Shown: in pieces, positions 25,430-33,831 of the stretch | How positions within the stretch are numbered: position 1 is the stretch's first letter | How the letters are laid out: the number at the start of each line of letters is the position of its first letter | Source of the DNA: Comamonadaceae bacterium UBA2334 | Lineage (GTDB): Bacteria > Pseudomonadota > Gammaproteobacteria > Burkholderiales > Burkholderiaceae_C | Direction of reading: 5' to 3' | DNA: 41,116 nt | NCBI GenBank assembly: GCA_002344885.1 | Contig: DDUQ01000073.1 | Location: 1 to 41,116, forward strand | The notes under the pieces: model-generated | What the model saw: the letters and a program-made list of their open reading frames with translations, nothing else | Databases searched by the model: none | What the model was told of the DNA's origin: nothing | Made by a program: the position numbers and the translations under genes

Positions 25430-26809
25430 TCACGTCCCTTGCTGGGGCGAGGCGGGCAGGGCGTTGCCAGTCAGCGGGTGCGGAGCCGATGTCGTGAGCT
25501 GCGCAGCTTTGAGCGGCGTGCGTTGGATCAGGGCATCCATGTAGCGGTCCATGCCCTCTGACTCACGCGCCAGATGGCGTTCAACGGCATCGGCAAAACC
25601 AGGGTGGGCAAGCCAGTGTGCGCTGACGGTTGAAACCGGCAACAAGGCACGTGCCATTTTGTGCTCGCCCTGGGCGCCGCCTTCAAAACGGGTGATGCCG
25701 TTTGACAGGCACCATTCCAAAGGTTGGTAGTAGCACAGCTCGAAATGCAGGCAATCGACACGCTCCAGCGCCCCCCAGTAACGTCCGTATGCAGTGCCAC
25801 TCGAAACATTGTCGCTAAAACTAGCCCCTGCGACTTTATTGAATGAATTGAGTGCTATCAAACTGCATGCAATGGGAGAAGGCAGTGGGTTGCCGGGCTC
25901 GATGCGACTGGCCACAAACATCAGCCAGTTGTCGGGTTGGCGCGAGGCCAGCTCTGCGAAAAAATCCCGGTTCAGGTAGGGCGGGTTGCCGTGCTCCAGA
26001 TAGGTTCGCTCGTAGCAACGGTAAAAAAAGTCCCAGTCAGATGGTGTGATGGACTTGCCATGCAAGGTGCTGACGGACACGCCCGCTTCGCGCACTTTGC
26101 GCCGCTCCTGCCTGATCTTTTTGCGTTTCTCCTGGCTGAGTGCGGCCAGAAACTCATCAAAAGTGTGCCAGCCAGCCGTGTTGTCCCAGTGAAACTGGAC
26201 GGTCTGGCGCAGCATCCAGCCTGCAGCCTGGGTTGCGCGAATGTCGGCATCGTGTGCAAACAGCATGTGCAGTGACGACAGTTTGAGTTGTTGACACAGT
26301 TGGACCAGTGCAACCGCAAGCTGCCGCCGGTCAGCATCACAATTGGCCAGCAAACGCGGCCCGGGCACAGGTGTGAAAGGCACGGCCACCACGGCTTTGG
26401 GGTAGTAGTGCAGGCCGTGGCGGTGGTAGGCATCGGCCCACGCCCAGTCAAACACATACTCGCCATAAGAGTGGGTCTTGATGTACAGGGCACACGCAGC
26501 AACCGGGGCGTCGGCAGCGGTGCCACCGCAGGTGGCCGGAGCAGCGTGCTGCCACAACGTGACCAGACACAAGGTCCAGCCTGTTGCCGGGCTGGCGCAG
26601 CTGCTGCCTTGCAGCGCGCCCAGGTACTCGGGTGTCATGAAGGGTGCGCCTGCGCGGCCTTGCCGATCCTCGGCAGCCAGCAAGGCAGCCCACTGCGCCT
26701 CGGTCAATGCGTCAACGCTGTCGAAAACTCGGATGACATAATCGTTTTCCGCCCAAGACAGCACCTGCCTTCCCGCTGCGGGCCATTCTCCTACATCAAG
26801 TGTGTTCAT
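25430..26809 (-). CDS. FemAB/GNAT-like protein (PF04339 type)
   Basis: The protein resembles the peptidoglycan-synthesis-like GNAT family (DUF482). Conserved parts are FMTPEYLGAL, SYGEYVFDWAWADAY, LLANCDADRRQLAVAL, LSQEKRKKIRQERRKV, then YGRYWGALERVDCLHFELCY and RFEGGAQGEHKMARALLPV. The biochemical activity is unknown. I use the ATG at 26809 (459 residues), but its start codon overlaps that of the divergent nadE gene (shared CATG); a GTG at 26764 with GGAAGG upstream (444 residues) may be real. Around residues 316-331 a lower-GC stretch (SLIALNSFNKVAGASF) coincides with a repeat-like sequence (25817-25862) and looks inserted relative to the family pattern in which IA is soon followed by AYGRYWGALE. 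Confidence 0.85.
   Translation of the reverse strand: MNTLDVGEWPAAGRQVLSWAENDYVIRVFDSVDALTEAQWAALLAAEDRQGRAGAPFMTPEYLGALQGSSCASPATGWTLCLVTLWQHAAPATCGGTAADAPVAACALYIKTHSYGEYVFDWAWADAYHRHGLHYYPKAVVAVPFTPVPGPRLLANCDADRRQLAVALVQLCQQLKLSSLHMLFAHDADIRATQAAGWMLRQTVQFHWDNTAGWHTFDEFLAALSQEKRKKIRQERRKVREAGVSVSTLHGKSITPSDWDFFYRCYERTYLEHGNPPYLNRDFFAELASRQPDNWLMFVASRIEPGNPLPSPIACSLIALNSFNKVAGASFSDNVSSGTAYGRYWGALERVDCLHFELCYYQPLEWCLSNGITRFEGGAQGEHKMARALLPVSTVSAHWLAHPGFADAVERHLARESEGMDRYMDALIQRTPLKAAQLTTSAPHPLTGNALPASPQQGT
25817..25862 (+). repeat. AT-rich dispersed repeat inside the FemAB-like gene
   Basis: Read on the plus strand, this 46-bp stretch has AAAA, CTAGCCCC, GCGACTTTATTGAATGAATT and TGCTATCAAA in the same order as the nadE copy. 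It is in frame within a protein-coding gene and is clearly less GC-rich than the flanking codons. Confidence 0.5.
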
Positions 26810-28535
26810 GTTGTTCAAAGTCTGTCTGGCCCAGCTGAATTTTGTGGTGGGTGATGTGCAGGGTAATGCCCGCCGGATCATCCAGGCCGCCCACGAGGCC
26901 CATGCACAGGGTGCCCAGATGGTGGTGACACCCGAACTGGCCCTGTGCGGGTATGCGGCGGAGGACCTGTTTCTGCGCCCGGCGTTCCTCGATGCCTGCG
27001 ATGATGCCTTGGGCCTTGTGTGCCGCGAGACGGCGCATCTCAATGGCCTTACGGTCGTGGTGGGGCATCCCCAGCGCCACGAAGTCCTGTCTCAGATGCC
27101 AGAAGGCGTGGCAGGCGAGGCATCGGGTGGGGTGCGGGGGAGAAGTGTGTCCGTGACCTGTCTGCACAATGCCGCCAGCGTCGTGCAGTCGGGCAAGGTG
27201 GTGCACACCTATGCCAAGCAAATGTTGCCCAACTACCAGGTGTTTGACGAGCGCCGCTACTTCACGCCGGGCTACCGCACGCTGGTGTTTGACGTGCCGG
27301 GCGCCGACGGCAGCTGCCTGCGATGCGGTTTGCTGATCTGTGAAGACGCCTGGTTTGACGCACCTGCGCTGGCCGCCAAAGCCGCCGGTGCACAGGTGCT
27401 GGTGGTCATCAATGCATCGCCATTTCACACGGGCAAAGGCAGCGAGCGCGAGGACACGATGCGCGAGCGTGTGGCCAGCACTGGTTTGCCGCTGATGTAT
27501 GCCCACCTGGTGGGTGGGCAGGACGAAATCGTGTTCGAAGGCCGCAGCTTCGCCCTGAATGCGGACGGGGCGGTGGCCATGCGTGCGAGCAGTTTTGAGG
27601 AAAATCTGGCTCCAGCGCTTATCAGTATTGATGCGGATGCTATCTCTGTTTCCGGCTCTGTGGTGCCTGAGCACACGACGGAGGCGGACCTGTGGCACGC
27701 GCTGGTGCTGGGCGTGCGCGACTACGTGGGCAAGAACGGCTTTCCCGGCGCGTTGCTGGGCTTGTCCGGCGGCATTGACTCTGCGCTGGTGCTGGCCATT
27801 GCGGTGGATGCGCTGGGCAAGGACCGGGTGAGGGCGGTGATGATGCCGTCGCCCTACACGGCAGACATCAGCTGGATCGACGCCCGCGACATGGCCGCCC
27901 GCCTGGGCGTGCGGTATGACGAAATCGACATCCGCCCCCACTTCGAGGCCTTCAAGGCCAGCCTGGCCTTCGACTTTGCCCACCTGCCCGAAGACACGAC
28001 TGAAGAAAACCTGCAGGCCCGCATCCGCGGCACGCTGCTCATGGCCCTGAGTAACAAGCACGGCAGCATCGTGCTGACCACGGGCAACAAGAGCGAAATG
28101 GCCACCGGCTACTGCACGCTGTACGGTGACATGGCGGGTGGCTTTGCCGTCATCAAGGACGTGGTCAAAACCATGGTGTTCAGGTTGGCGTGGTGGCGCA
28201 ATGCCCACGACCCCTATGGCACCGGGACCAACCCCATCCCCGAGCGCATCATCACCCGCCCACCCAGCGCCGAGTTGCGCCCGGACCAGAAGGACCAGGA
28301 CAGCCTGCCGGCATACGAGGTGCTGGACGCCATCATCCAGCGGTACATGGAGAACGACGAACACCCCGGCTCGATCGTCGCGGCAGGCTATGCCCAGGCT
28401 GACGTGGACAAGGTCACACGTTTGCTGCGCATCAACGAATACAAGCGCCGCCAGGCCCCGGTGGGCATTCGGGTCACGCACCGCAGCTTCGGCAAAGATT
28501 GGCGCTACCCCATCACCAGCAAGTACCGGGGCTGA
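26808..28535 (+). CDS. nadE: NAD+ synthase, glutamine-hydrolysing
   Basis: NadE amidates nicotinate adenine dinucleotide to NAD+, using ammonia released from glutamine. The N-terminal nitrilase-type glutaminase domain shows Glu in VVTPELALCGY, Lys in YAKQMLPNYQ and Cys in LLICEDAWFD. The C-terminal synthetase domain has the PP-loop GLSGGIDSALVLAIA and LTTGNKSEMATGYCTLYGDM. At 575 residues the length is slightly above usual. The linker between the domains includes a low-GC segment (ENLAPALISIDADAIS, near residues 264-280) that coincides with a dispersed-repeat-like sequence. The ATG at 26808 overlaps the divergent start codon of the FemAB-like gene. No clear ribosome site is visible. Confidence 0.95.
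   Translation: MLFKVCLAQLNFVVGDVQGNARRIIQAAHEAHAQGAQMVVTPELALCGYAAEDLFLRPAFLDACDDALGLVCRETAHLNGLTVVVGHPQRHEVLSQMPEGVAGEASGGVRGRSVSVTCLHNAASVVQSGKVVHTYAKQMLPNYQVFDERRYFTPGYRTLVFDVPGADGSCLRCGLLICEDAWFDAPALAAKAAGAQVLVVINASPFHTGKGSEREDTMRERVASTGLPLMYAHLVGGQDEIVFEGRSFALNADGAVAMRASSFEENLAPALISIDADAISVSGSVVPEHTTEADLWHALVLGVRDYVGKNGFPGALLGLSGGIDSALVLAIAVDALGKDRVRAVMMPSPYTADISWIDARDMAARLGVRYDEIDIRPHFEAFKASLAFDFAHLPEDTTEENLQARIRGTLLMALSNKHGSIVLTTGNKSEMATGYCTLYGDMAGGFAVIKDVVKTMVFRLAWWRNAHDPYGTGTNPIPERIITRPPSAELRPDQKDQDSLPAYEVLDAIIQRYMENDEHPGSIVAAGYAQADVDKVTRLLRINEYKRRQAPVGIRVTHRSFGKDWRYPITSKYRG
27601..27646 (+). repeat. AT-rich dispersed repeat inside nadE
   Basis: This 46-bp stretch reads AAAATCTGGCTCCAGCGCTT followed by ATCAG, TATTGATG and GCTATC. 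It has the form of the dispersed repeats I associate with Comamonadaceae (TGGCTCnAGCGCTTAT and a distal GCTATC). It is in frame in the variable linker between the two NadE domains. Confidence 0.55.
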
Positions 28536-28577
28536 CGGCCGGTTGCACTGGCCTGCGATGCCGTCTGGGGCAAGCCG

Positions 28578-29612
28578 TCACAGTCCTTGCAGGTGGACCA
28601 CCGGCACCATTTGTCCCACATCCAGTCCGGCGGCGTTTTTCATGGGTGGTGGGGTGAATTCGGCGAGTGCGGCGCGGGCCGCTTCATCGAGCCAACCCAG
28701 CTGATCCAGGGCACTCACCACCGCGACCATCAGTGCCTTGAGGTTGCCGTCGCTGACCTTGGCCGCCAGCGCCACGCCCCTGCTGCGGCTGGCAATCGCC
28801 TGCACACCGTCTGCACCGACCTTGCACACCCAGTCTCCCCGCCCGGCGCGCGCCAGTGCCAGGTCGTTACGCCCCTGGCCGCTGACCATCTCTGGGTGCG
28901 TGCACATGGCATGGGCGATCCGTTGCGGACCTGCACCGTACAGGTCATCAGGTTCGGTGAGGGTGAGGCGGGCAAATGCCGTGGCCAGCGCGGGCAAAGG
29001 CACGGCGTAATTGGGTGCGCTGCAGCCGTCTATCCCCCGCACCAGTGCGGGTTGGGGCACGCCGGTGAAGTGACACACACTGGCGGTGATGGCTTGCTGC
29101 ACGGGATGGTCGGTGTGCAGGTAGCCTGCCAGGGGTTCTCCCAGTGCCGCCGCCAGCAGCAACATGCCCGAGTGCTTGCCCGAGCAATTGTGGTGCAGGC
29201 GTCCGAATACCGCCCCCGGCTCGGGAGCGAGGTTGTTGGCACCAAAAAAGTAAGGTGCATGGCTGCCGCAGGCCAGGGCCGATTCGTCAGCCCCGGCCTT
29301 GGCCAGCAGTTGGGACACTCGTTGGGTATGGGCGGGTTCGCCGTTGTGGCTGGCGCATAACAGCGCCACGTCGACGTCGCTCAATTGGAAGCGTTCGGCA
29401 AACCGGCCAATCAGCGGCATGGCCTGAAAGGGCTTGAGCGCCGACCGGGTGAACATGGGCTGAACCCTGTCACCAGCACTGGCCAGGAGCTTGCCCTGCG
29501 CGTTGCAGACGGCGAAAGACCCGTAGTGCACCAGTTCCGGGTGTCCGCCCCGGTGGACGACGGTGATGGGCGTGTGCTGGGGCAGGTGTTCAAAGCGGTG
29601 TGGGGTGATCAT
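28578..29612 (-). CDS. Class 3 (Rhizobium etli type) L-asparaginase
   Basis: The 344-residue protein belongs to the asparaginase II family PF06089, whose fold resembles serine beta-lactamases and is unrelated to the asparaginase at 9778. It has the SxxK motif in FTRSALKPFQ, then LLCASHNGEPAH, the metal-site region HHNCSGKHSGML and GIDGCSAPNYAVPL; the Cys and Lys of CSGK and the Cys of DGCS are the zinc-binding residues in the R. etli enzyme. It converts asparagine to aspartate and ammonia. It lies in reverse orientation between nadE and glnB, next to the nitrogen sensor. Confidence 0.92.
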   Translation of the reverse strand: MITPHRFEHLPQHTPITVVHRGGHPELVHYGSFAVCNAQGKLLASAGDRVQPMFTRSALKPFQAMPLIGRFAERFQLSDVDVALLCASHNGEPAHTQRVSQLLAKAGADESALACGSHAPYFFGANNLAPEPGAVFGRLHHNCSGKHSGMLLLAAALGEPLAGYLHTDHPVQQAITASVCHFTGVPQPALVRGIDGCSAPNYAVPLPALATAFARLTLTEPDDLYGAGPQRIAHAMCTHPEMVSGQGRNDLALARAGRGDWVCKVGADGVQAIASRSRGVALAAKVSDGNLKALMVAVVSALDQLGWLDEAARAALAEFTPPPMKNAAGLDVGQMVPVVHLQGL

Positions 29613-29660
29613 GGCTTGGGCATAATGGGTTCAATCCGTCTTTTAACAGGAATTACAGCC

Positions 29661-29999
29661 ATGAAGCAGATCACAGCCGTCATCAAACCTTTCAAACTCG
29701 AAGAAGTGCGCGAAGCCTTGGCCGACCAGGGTGTGACAGGGTTGACCGTGACGGAAGTCAAGGGCTTCGGTCGCCAGAAGGGCCACACCGAGTTGTACCG
29801 GGGGGCTGAATATGTGGTCGACTTCCTGCCCAAGGTGAAGGTGGAAGTTGTGGTCAAGTCGGAAGATGTCGATCGCTGCGTCGACGCGATCATCAAGGCC
29901 GCCCGCACCGGCAAGATCGGTGACGGCAAAATTTTTGTGTCGCCTGTCGAGCGCGTGGTGCGCATCCGCACCGGTGAACAGGACGAAACGGCAGTCTGA
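29661..29999 (+). CDS. glnB: PII nitrogen-regulatory protein
   Basis: PII senses 2-oxoglutarate, ATP/ADP and uridylylation and adjusts glutamine synthetase and nitrogen gene control. The 112-residue protein starts MKQITAVIKPFKLEEVREAL. The T-loop reads GHTELYRGAEYVVDFLPK with the uridylylated Tyr at residue 51, and the ends show KIGDGKIFVSPVERVVRIRTGE, typical of GlnB/GlnK. The ATG at 29661 has a ribosome site (AGGAATT). Whether it is GlnB or GlnK cannot be settled from the protein alone; no amtB is adjacent, which favours GlnB. Confidence 0.95.
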   Translation: MKQITAVIKPFKLEEVREALADQGVTGLTVTEVKGFGRQKGHTELYRGAEYVVDFLPKVKVEVVVKSEDVDRCVDAIIKAARTGKIGDGKIFVSPVERVVRIRTGEQDETAV

Positions 30000-30046
30000 T
30001 CTGCCAGGCTCGGTCGGTCGCTCAGACAGATTCAGCGGCGGCTGGC

Positions 30047-30658
30047 TCAGATTTTTTCCGCCAGGCCGATGCTGGAGCCAAATCCCGCCTGCTGAACCAA
30101 TGCGGGCAGCAAGGTGCTTGCGGCTGGGTCGGTCATCAGCAGGTCCATCTGCCAGTTGCTGACGAAGCCGGCCCCCACGGTTTGCTGCATGAAGGTCAAG
30201 AGGCTGTCGTAATAGCCATCGGTGTTGAGCAGGCCGATGGGCTTAGAGTGATAGCCCAACTGGCGCCAGGCCCAGATTTCAAACAGCTCTTCAAATGTGC
30301 CCACGCCGCCAGGCAACGCCAAAAAGGCGTCTGCCCTGTCGGCCATCAGGGCCTTGCGTTCGTGCATGGTGTCCACCACGTGCAGTTCGGTGCAGTCTTG
30401 CAACGCGCATTCACGGGCTACCAGTGCCTGCGGAATCACTCCGTACACCCTACCGCCTGCCGCAAGGGTCGCGAGTGCCACCACGCCCATCAGGCCGGCA
30501 TTGCCACCGCCGTAGATCAGTTCACCCCCATGTCGCCCTATCCAAGTGCCCACTTCGGTGGCTGCCGCTTCGTACAGCGGGTTGTCGCCCATGCGTGATC
30601 CGCAATACACGCAAAGAGAGAAACTGGGGGCGTTTGAGGTGTGTGTCGGTTGATTCAT
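30047..30658 (-). CDS. LOG-family protein (TIGR00730)
   Basis: LOG proteins release the base from nucleoside 5'-monophosphates; some act as cytokinin-activating phosphoribohydrolases. The 203-residue protein has the start SLCVYCGSRMG, then LIYGGGNAGLMGVVA and the catalytic region LPGGVGTFEELFEIW, with Arg in MHERKALM. I chose the ATG at 30658; sequence upstream of it lacks family similarity. It is convergent with glnB. A housekeeping role in nucleotide salvage is more likely than hormone synthesis. Confidence 0.92.
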   Translation of the reverse strand: MNQPTHTSNAPSFSLCVYCGSRMGDNPLYEAAATEVGTWIGRHGGELIYGGGNAGLMGVVALATLAAGGRVYGVIPQALVARECALQDCTELHVVDTMHERKALMADRADAFLALPGGVGTFEELFEIWAWRQLGYHSKPIGLLNTDGYYDSLLTFMQQTVGAGFVSNWQMDLLMTDPAASTLLPALVQQAGFGSSIGLAEKI

Positions 30659-30741
30659 GTTCGGGACGGGTGTGTCGGAAGCGGACTGGTCGGCACAAGA
30701 CCAGGATGTCACAGCGCTGTGAAAGCCGCGCAGGCAGGTCG

Positions 30742-31131
30742 TCAGTTCAGTCGGGCCCAGAGGGCGGCCAGCCAAGTGCCGCCACAAAGCATCAGGCTCA
30801 GCAGCACGGCAGCACTGCCCATGTCTTTGGCGCGTTTGGAGAGGTCGTGCCATTCGGGTCCGATGCGGTCAATCGCCGATTCGATGCCTGTGTTCAGCAG
30901 CTCGACGACCAGAACAGCCATCACAGTGCCGACCAGCATCGACACCTCGACCCATGTGCGCCCCAGCCACCAGGCCGCTGGCAGCAGCAGCGTCGCCAGG
31001 ATGGCCTCTTGCCGAAAGGCAGTCTCGCCCCAGCCGGCTCGCAGCCCGGCCAGGGAATAGCCGAATGCGTGGGCGATGCGCGACCAGCCCTTGCGTTGTT
31101 TCTGTGGGTTGGTGGTCTGATGGGGCTGCAT
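30742..31131 (-). CDS. dgkA: Diacylglycerol kinase
   Basis: DgkA is an inner-membrane kinase that recycles diacylglycerol to phosphatidic acid. The 129-residue protein has three hydrophobic helices and the signature VELLNTGIESAIDRIGPEWH followed by LSKRAKDMGSAAVLL, including the catalytic Glu and Asp/Lys residues of the family. The ATG at 31131 gives the expected length. It sits 32 bp downstream of the RDD-family gene in the same orientation. Confidence 0.95.
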   Translation of the reverse strand: MQPHQTTNPQKQRKGWSRIAHAFGYSLAGLRAGWGETAFRQEAILATLLLPAAWWLGRTWVEVSMLVGTVMAVLVVELLNTGIESAIDRIGPEWHDLSKRAKDMGSAAVLLSLMLCGGTWLAALWARLN

Positions 31132-31163
31132 GGTCAGGGAGCGCAAATGATTGGCGGGTGCGG

Positions 31164-31640
31164 TCAGTCTGCGCTGACCAGTCGTGTACCAGCCCAAACG
31201 TCGTGCAGGTACTGCCGTTGTGTTTGAAAGCGGGTCAAGAGCGCGTAAACGATCACCCAAGCCAGCATCATCAGGTAAGCCTCAGCACCTGCGGTGCCCA
31301 TGAGCCATGAAGCCAACAGCGGCGGCATGAACCAGACATAGCTCAGCACATAGCGCAACAGTGCGCGTTGCTGCGTCAGGGGGCGGCCGTTCACGTCCAC
31401 CACACGGATTTTCCAGGTCTTCATGGCAAGCGTCTGCCCTTTCGACCACAGCCAGGTGAAGTAGATGCCCAGCACCACAAACAAAAAGAGCTGGATCGGG
31501 TGTCTGTTGTCCAACGCATGCCGCGTTTGGCTGAGCGTCGAAAACAGGTAGCCCGCTGTGAACACAACGGCAAACAGCAGCATGCCTTCATAAACCCAGC
31601 ATGCGAGGCGCCTCGGGAGGGGAGGTGCTACCAAATTCAT
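31164..31640 (-). CDS. RDD-family membrane protein
   Basis: The 158-residue protein opens with PPLPRRLACWVYEGMLLFAV, the Arg-containing first helix of RDD proteins, although the Asp of the RDD motif is not present here. A second helix (IQLFLFVVLGIYFTWLWSKG) leads into QTLAMKTWKIRVVDVNGRPL, which is highly typical. Further helices follow, and the C-terminus ends QYLHDVWAGTRLV. Function is unknown; some RDD proteins are suggested ion/proton exchangers. It is divergent from ilvB. Confidence 0.92.
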   Translation of the reverse strand: MNLVAPPLPRRLACWVYEGMLLFAVVFTAGYLFSTLSQTRHALDNRHPIQLFLFVVLGIYFTWLWSKGQTLAMKTWKIRVVDVNGRPLTQQRALLRYVLSYVWFMPPLLASWLMGTAGAEAYLMMLAWVIVYALLTRFQTQRQYLHDVWAGTRLVSAD

Positions 31641-32048
31641 AACGTCAGATTCAATTTATTAAAGCGAAGGGTGGCGAAAAAGTTTGAATCCGCCTAGCTT
31701 TGCCCACGTCACCGGAAACAGCGGGCTGTTTGTCGTCTAAAGCGGCGGATTGTCGCATTGCGGATGAGCGGGCAGATCAGCCTGACAGTCGGTGCCTGTT
31801 CAGCGTGACGCATGCAGTTGGCAGGGGCAGGGCGTGCTGTTTTCGTCCCGGTCGTCACATTTGTGGGGCATGTGTTTGTTGCAGTGCGATAATGCGCGTT
31901 GCAATTCAAAGGCAAACGGGTCAAGGTCGCGCAGCCAATGGTGGTTGCCAATGGCTTTGGTCTCAAGTTTCGACGTGGCCTCACGAGGGCGCACGAAGAA
32001 GCACCCAAGGTATTTCGTCAGAGAAATTCTCGAAAGGTTCATCTCAAA
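31641..32048. other. 408-bp divergent promoter and ilvB leader region
   Basis: No gene is supported here. A GATAAT at 31888-31893 could be a -10 element for ilvB. In the leader, AGCCAATGG (31933-31941) and CCAATGGCT (31948-31956) form an almost perfect hairpin with one central mismatch. I found no short open frame rich in branched-chain amino acid codons and no intrinsic terminator. Confidence 0.5.
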
Positions 32049-33824
32049 ATGGAAATCTCCAAAGCCGAACTGGCATCCGCTGCCGCCGCTGCAGGCGCGC
32101 AATCCAACGAACTCCGTGGCGCTGAAATCCTCGTCAAGGCCTTGCAGGCTGAAGGCGTGAAATACATCTGGGGCTACCCAGGTGGTGCGGTGCTGCACAT
32201 TTACGACGCTTTTTACAAGCAGGACACCATCCAGCACGTGCTGGTGCGTCATGAGCAGGCCGCTGTGCATGCCGCAGATGGCTACGCACGGGCCACGGGT
32301 GATGTGGGCGTTGCGCTCGTCACGTCCGGCCCGGGCCTGACCAATGCGGTCACCGGCATCGCGACTGCCTACATGGACAGCATTCCCATGGTCATCATCA
32401 GTGGCCAGGTGCCCACAGCGGCCATCGGTCAGGATGCCTTCCAGGAGTGCGACACCGTGGGCATCACACGCCCGATCGTGAAGCACAACTTCCTGGTCAA
32501 AGACGTGCGCGACATGGCCACCGTCATGAAGAAGGCCTTCCACATTGCGCGCAGCGGGCGTCCGGGCCCGGTCGTGGTGGACGTGCCGAAAGACATTTCG
32601 TACAACAAGACGCCTTACAACGGTTACCCCGAGTCGATCGAAATGCGCTCCTACAACCCGGTGCGCAAGGGTCACGGCGGGCAGATCCGCAAGGCTTTGC
32701 AGTTGCTGCTGACTGCGAAACGGCCCTACATCTACACCGGTGGCGGTGTCTTGCTTGGCAACGCCGTGCAAGAGCTGCGCACCCTGGTGGACATGCTGGG
32801 CTATCCCGTCACCAACACCCTGATGGGCTTGGGCGCATACCCCGCCACAGAACGCAAGTTCCTGGGCATGCTGGGCATGCATGGCACGCTGGAAGCCAAC
32901 AACACCATGCAGAATTGCGATGTGCTGCTGGCCGTGGGTGCGCGCTTCGACGACCGGGTGATCGGCAACCCCAAGCATTTTGCGCAGAACGAACGCAAGA
33001 TCATTCACATCGACATCGACCCGTCCAGTATCTCCAAGCGCGTGAAAGTCGACGTGCCGATCGTGGGCGATGTGAAAGATGTGCTGACCGAATTGATCAG
33101 CATGATCCGTGACAGCCAGCTCAAGCCCGATGACAAAGCGTTGTCCGCCTGGTGGGAGACCATTGAAGGCTGGCGCAGCCGCGATTGCCTGGCCTACGAC
33201 AAAGGCAATGGCGACGTCATCAAGCCACAGATGGTCATCGAGACGCTCTGGAACATGACCTGCGATGCCGATGCCTACATCACATCGGATGTGGGCCAGC
33301 ATCAGATGTGGGCTGCTCAGTACTACAAGTTCAACGAACCGCGCCGCTGGATCAACTCGGGCGGCTTGGGCACCATGGGCGTGGGCATTCCCTACGCGAT
33401 GGGCATCAAGCTCGCCAAACCCGAGAGCGAGGTGTTCTGCGTCACGGGTGAAGGTTCGGTGCAAATGTGCATCCAGGAGCTCTCGACTTGCTTGCAGTAC
33501 AACACCCCGATCAAAGTGCTGTCGCTGAACAACCGCTACCTGGGCATGGTGCGTCAGTGGCAGGAAATCGAGTACTCGGGCCGTTACAGCCACAGCTACA
33601 TGGACGCATTGCCCAACTTCGTCAAGTTGGCCGAAGCATATGGCCATGTCGGCATGCTGATCGAACGTCCACAAGACGTCGAGCCAGCGCTGCGCGAGGC
33701 GCGCAAGCTCAAGGACCGCACCGTGTTCATTGACTTCCGCACAGACCCCACCGAGAACGTGTTCCCGATGGTGCGTGCAGGCAAAGGTATCACTGAAATG
33801 CTGCTGGCCACCGAGGATTTATAA
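32049..33824 (+). CDS. ilvB: Acetolactate synthase, large catalytic subunit
   Basis: The ThDP-dependent enzyme makes acetolactate and acetohydroxybutyrate, first in valine/isoleucine synthesis. The 591-residue protein has GYPGGAVLHIYDAF and RHEQAAVHAADGYARATG with the cofactor-activating Glu, the FAD domain, and the ThDP motif from VTGEGSVQMCIQELSTCLQY to SLNNRYLGMVRQWQE. The closing TENVFPMVRAGKGITEML is normal. The ATG at 32049 is chosen because it begins the usual short Ala-rich N-terminus. It heads ilvB-ilvH-ilvC. Feedback is through the small subunit. A terminator-like hairpin lies just after it. Confidence 0.97.
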   Translation: MEISKAELASAAAAAGAQSNELRGAEILVKALQAEGVKYIWGYPGGAVLHIYDAFYKQDTIQHVLVRHEQAAVHAADGYARATGDVGVALVTSGPGLTNAVTGIATAYMDSIPMVIISGQVPTAAIGQDAFQECDTVGITRPIVKHNFLVKDVRDMATVMKKAFHIARSGRPGPVVVDVPKDISYNKTPYNGYPESIEMRSYNPVRKGHGGQIRKALQLLLTAKRPYIYTGGGVLLGNAVQELRTLVDMLGYPVTNTLMGLGAYPATERKFLGMLGMHGTLEANNTMQNCDVLLAVGARFDDRVIGNPKHFAQNERKIIHIDIDPSSISKRVKVDVPIVGDVKDVLTELISMIRDSQLKPDDKALSAWWETIEGWRSRDCLAYDKGNGDVIKPQMVIETLWNMTCDADAYITSDVGQHQMWAAQYYKFNEPRRWINSGGLGTMGVGIPYAMGIKLAKPESEVFCVTGEGSVQMCIQELSTCLQYNTPIKVLSLNNRYLGMVRQWQEIEYSGRYSHSYMDALPNFVKLAEAYGHVGMLIERPQDVEPALREARKLKDRTVFIDFRTDPTENVFPMVRAGKGITEMLLATEDL

Positions 33825-33831
33825 GGTTTTT

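Noticed and set aside
26796..28481. Long minus-strand open frame opposite nadE
   Set aside because: NadE on the plus strand has full catalytic motifs; the antisense frame has none and reflects high GC content.
31709..32008. Minus-strand small gene upstream of the RDD protein
   Set aside because: The 99-residue translation is Arg/Thr/Pro-rich, has no good ribosome site and overlaps the ilvB leader.
31890..32049. Leader peptide for ilvB attenuation
   Set aside because: The frame beginning at 31891 runs on without Val/Leu/Ile runs and no intrinsic terminator lies before ilvB.
31800..33674. Long minus-strand open frame opposite ilvB
   Set aside because: It is antisense to a clear acetolactate synthase gene, its translation is rich in His/Val/Gln shadow patterns and matches no known family.
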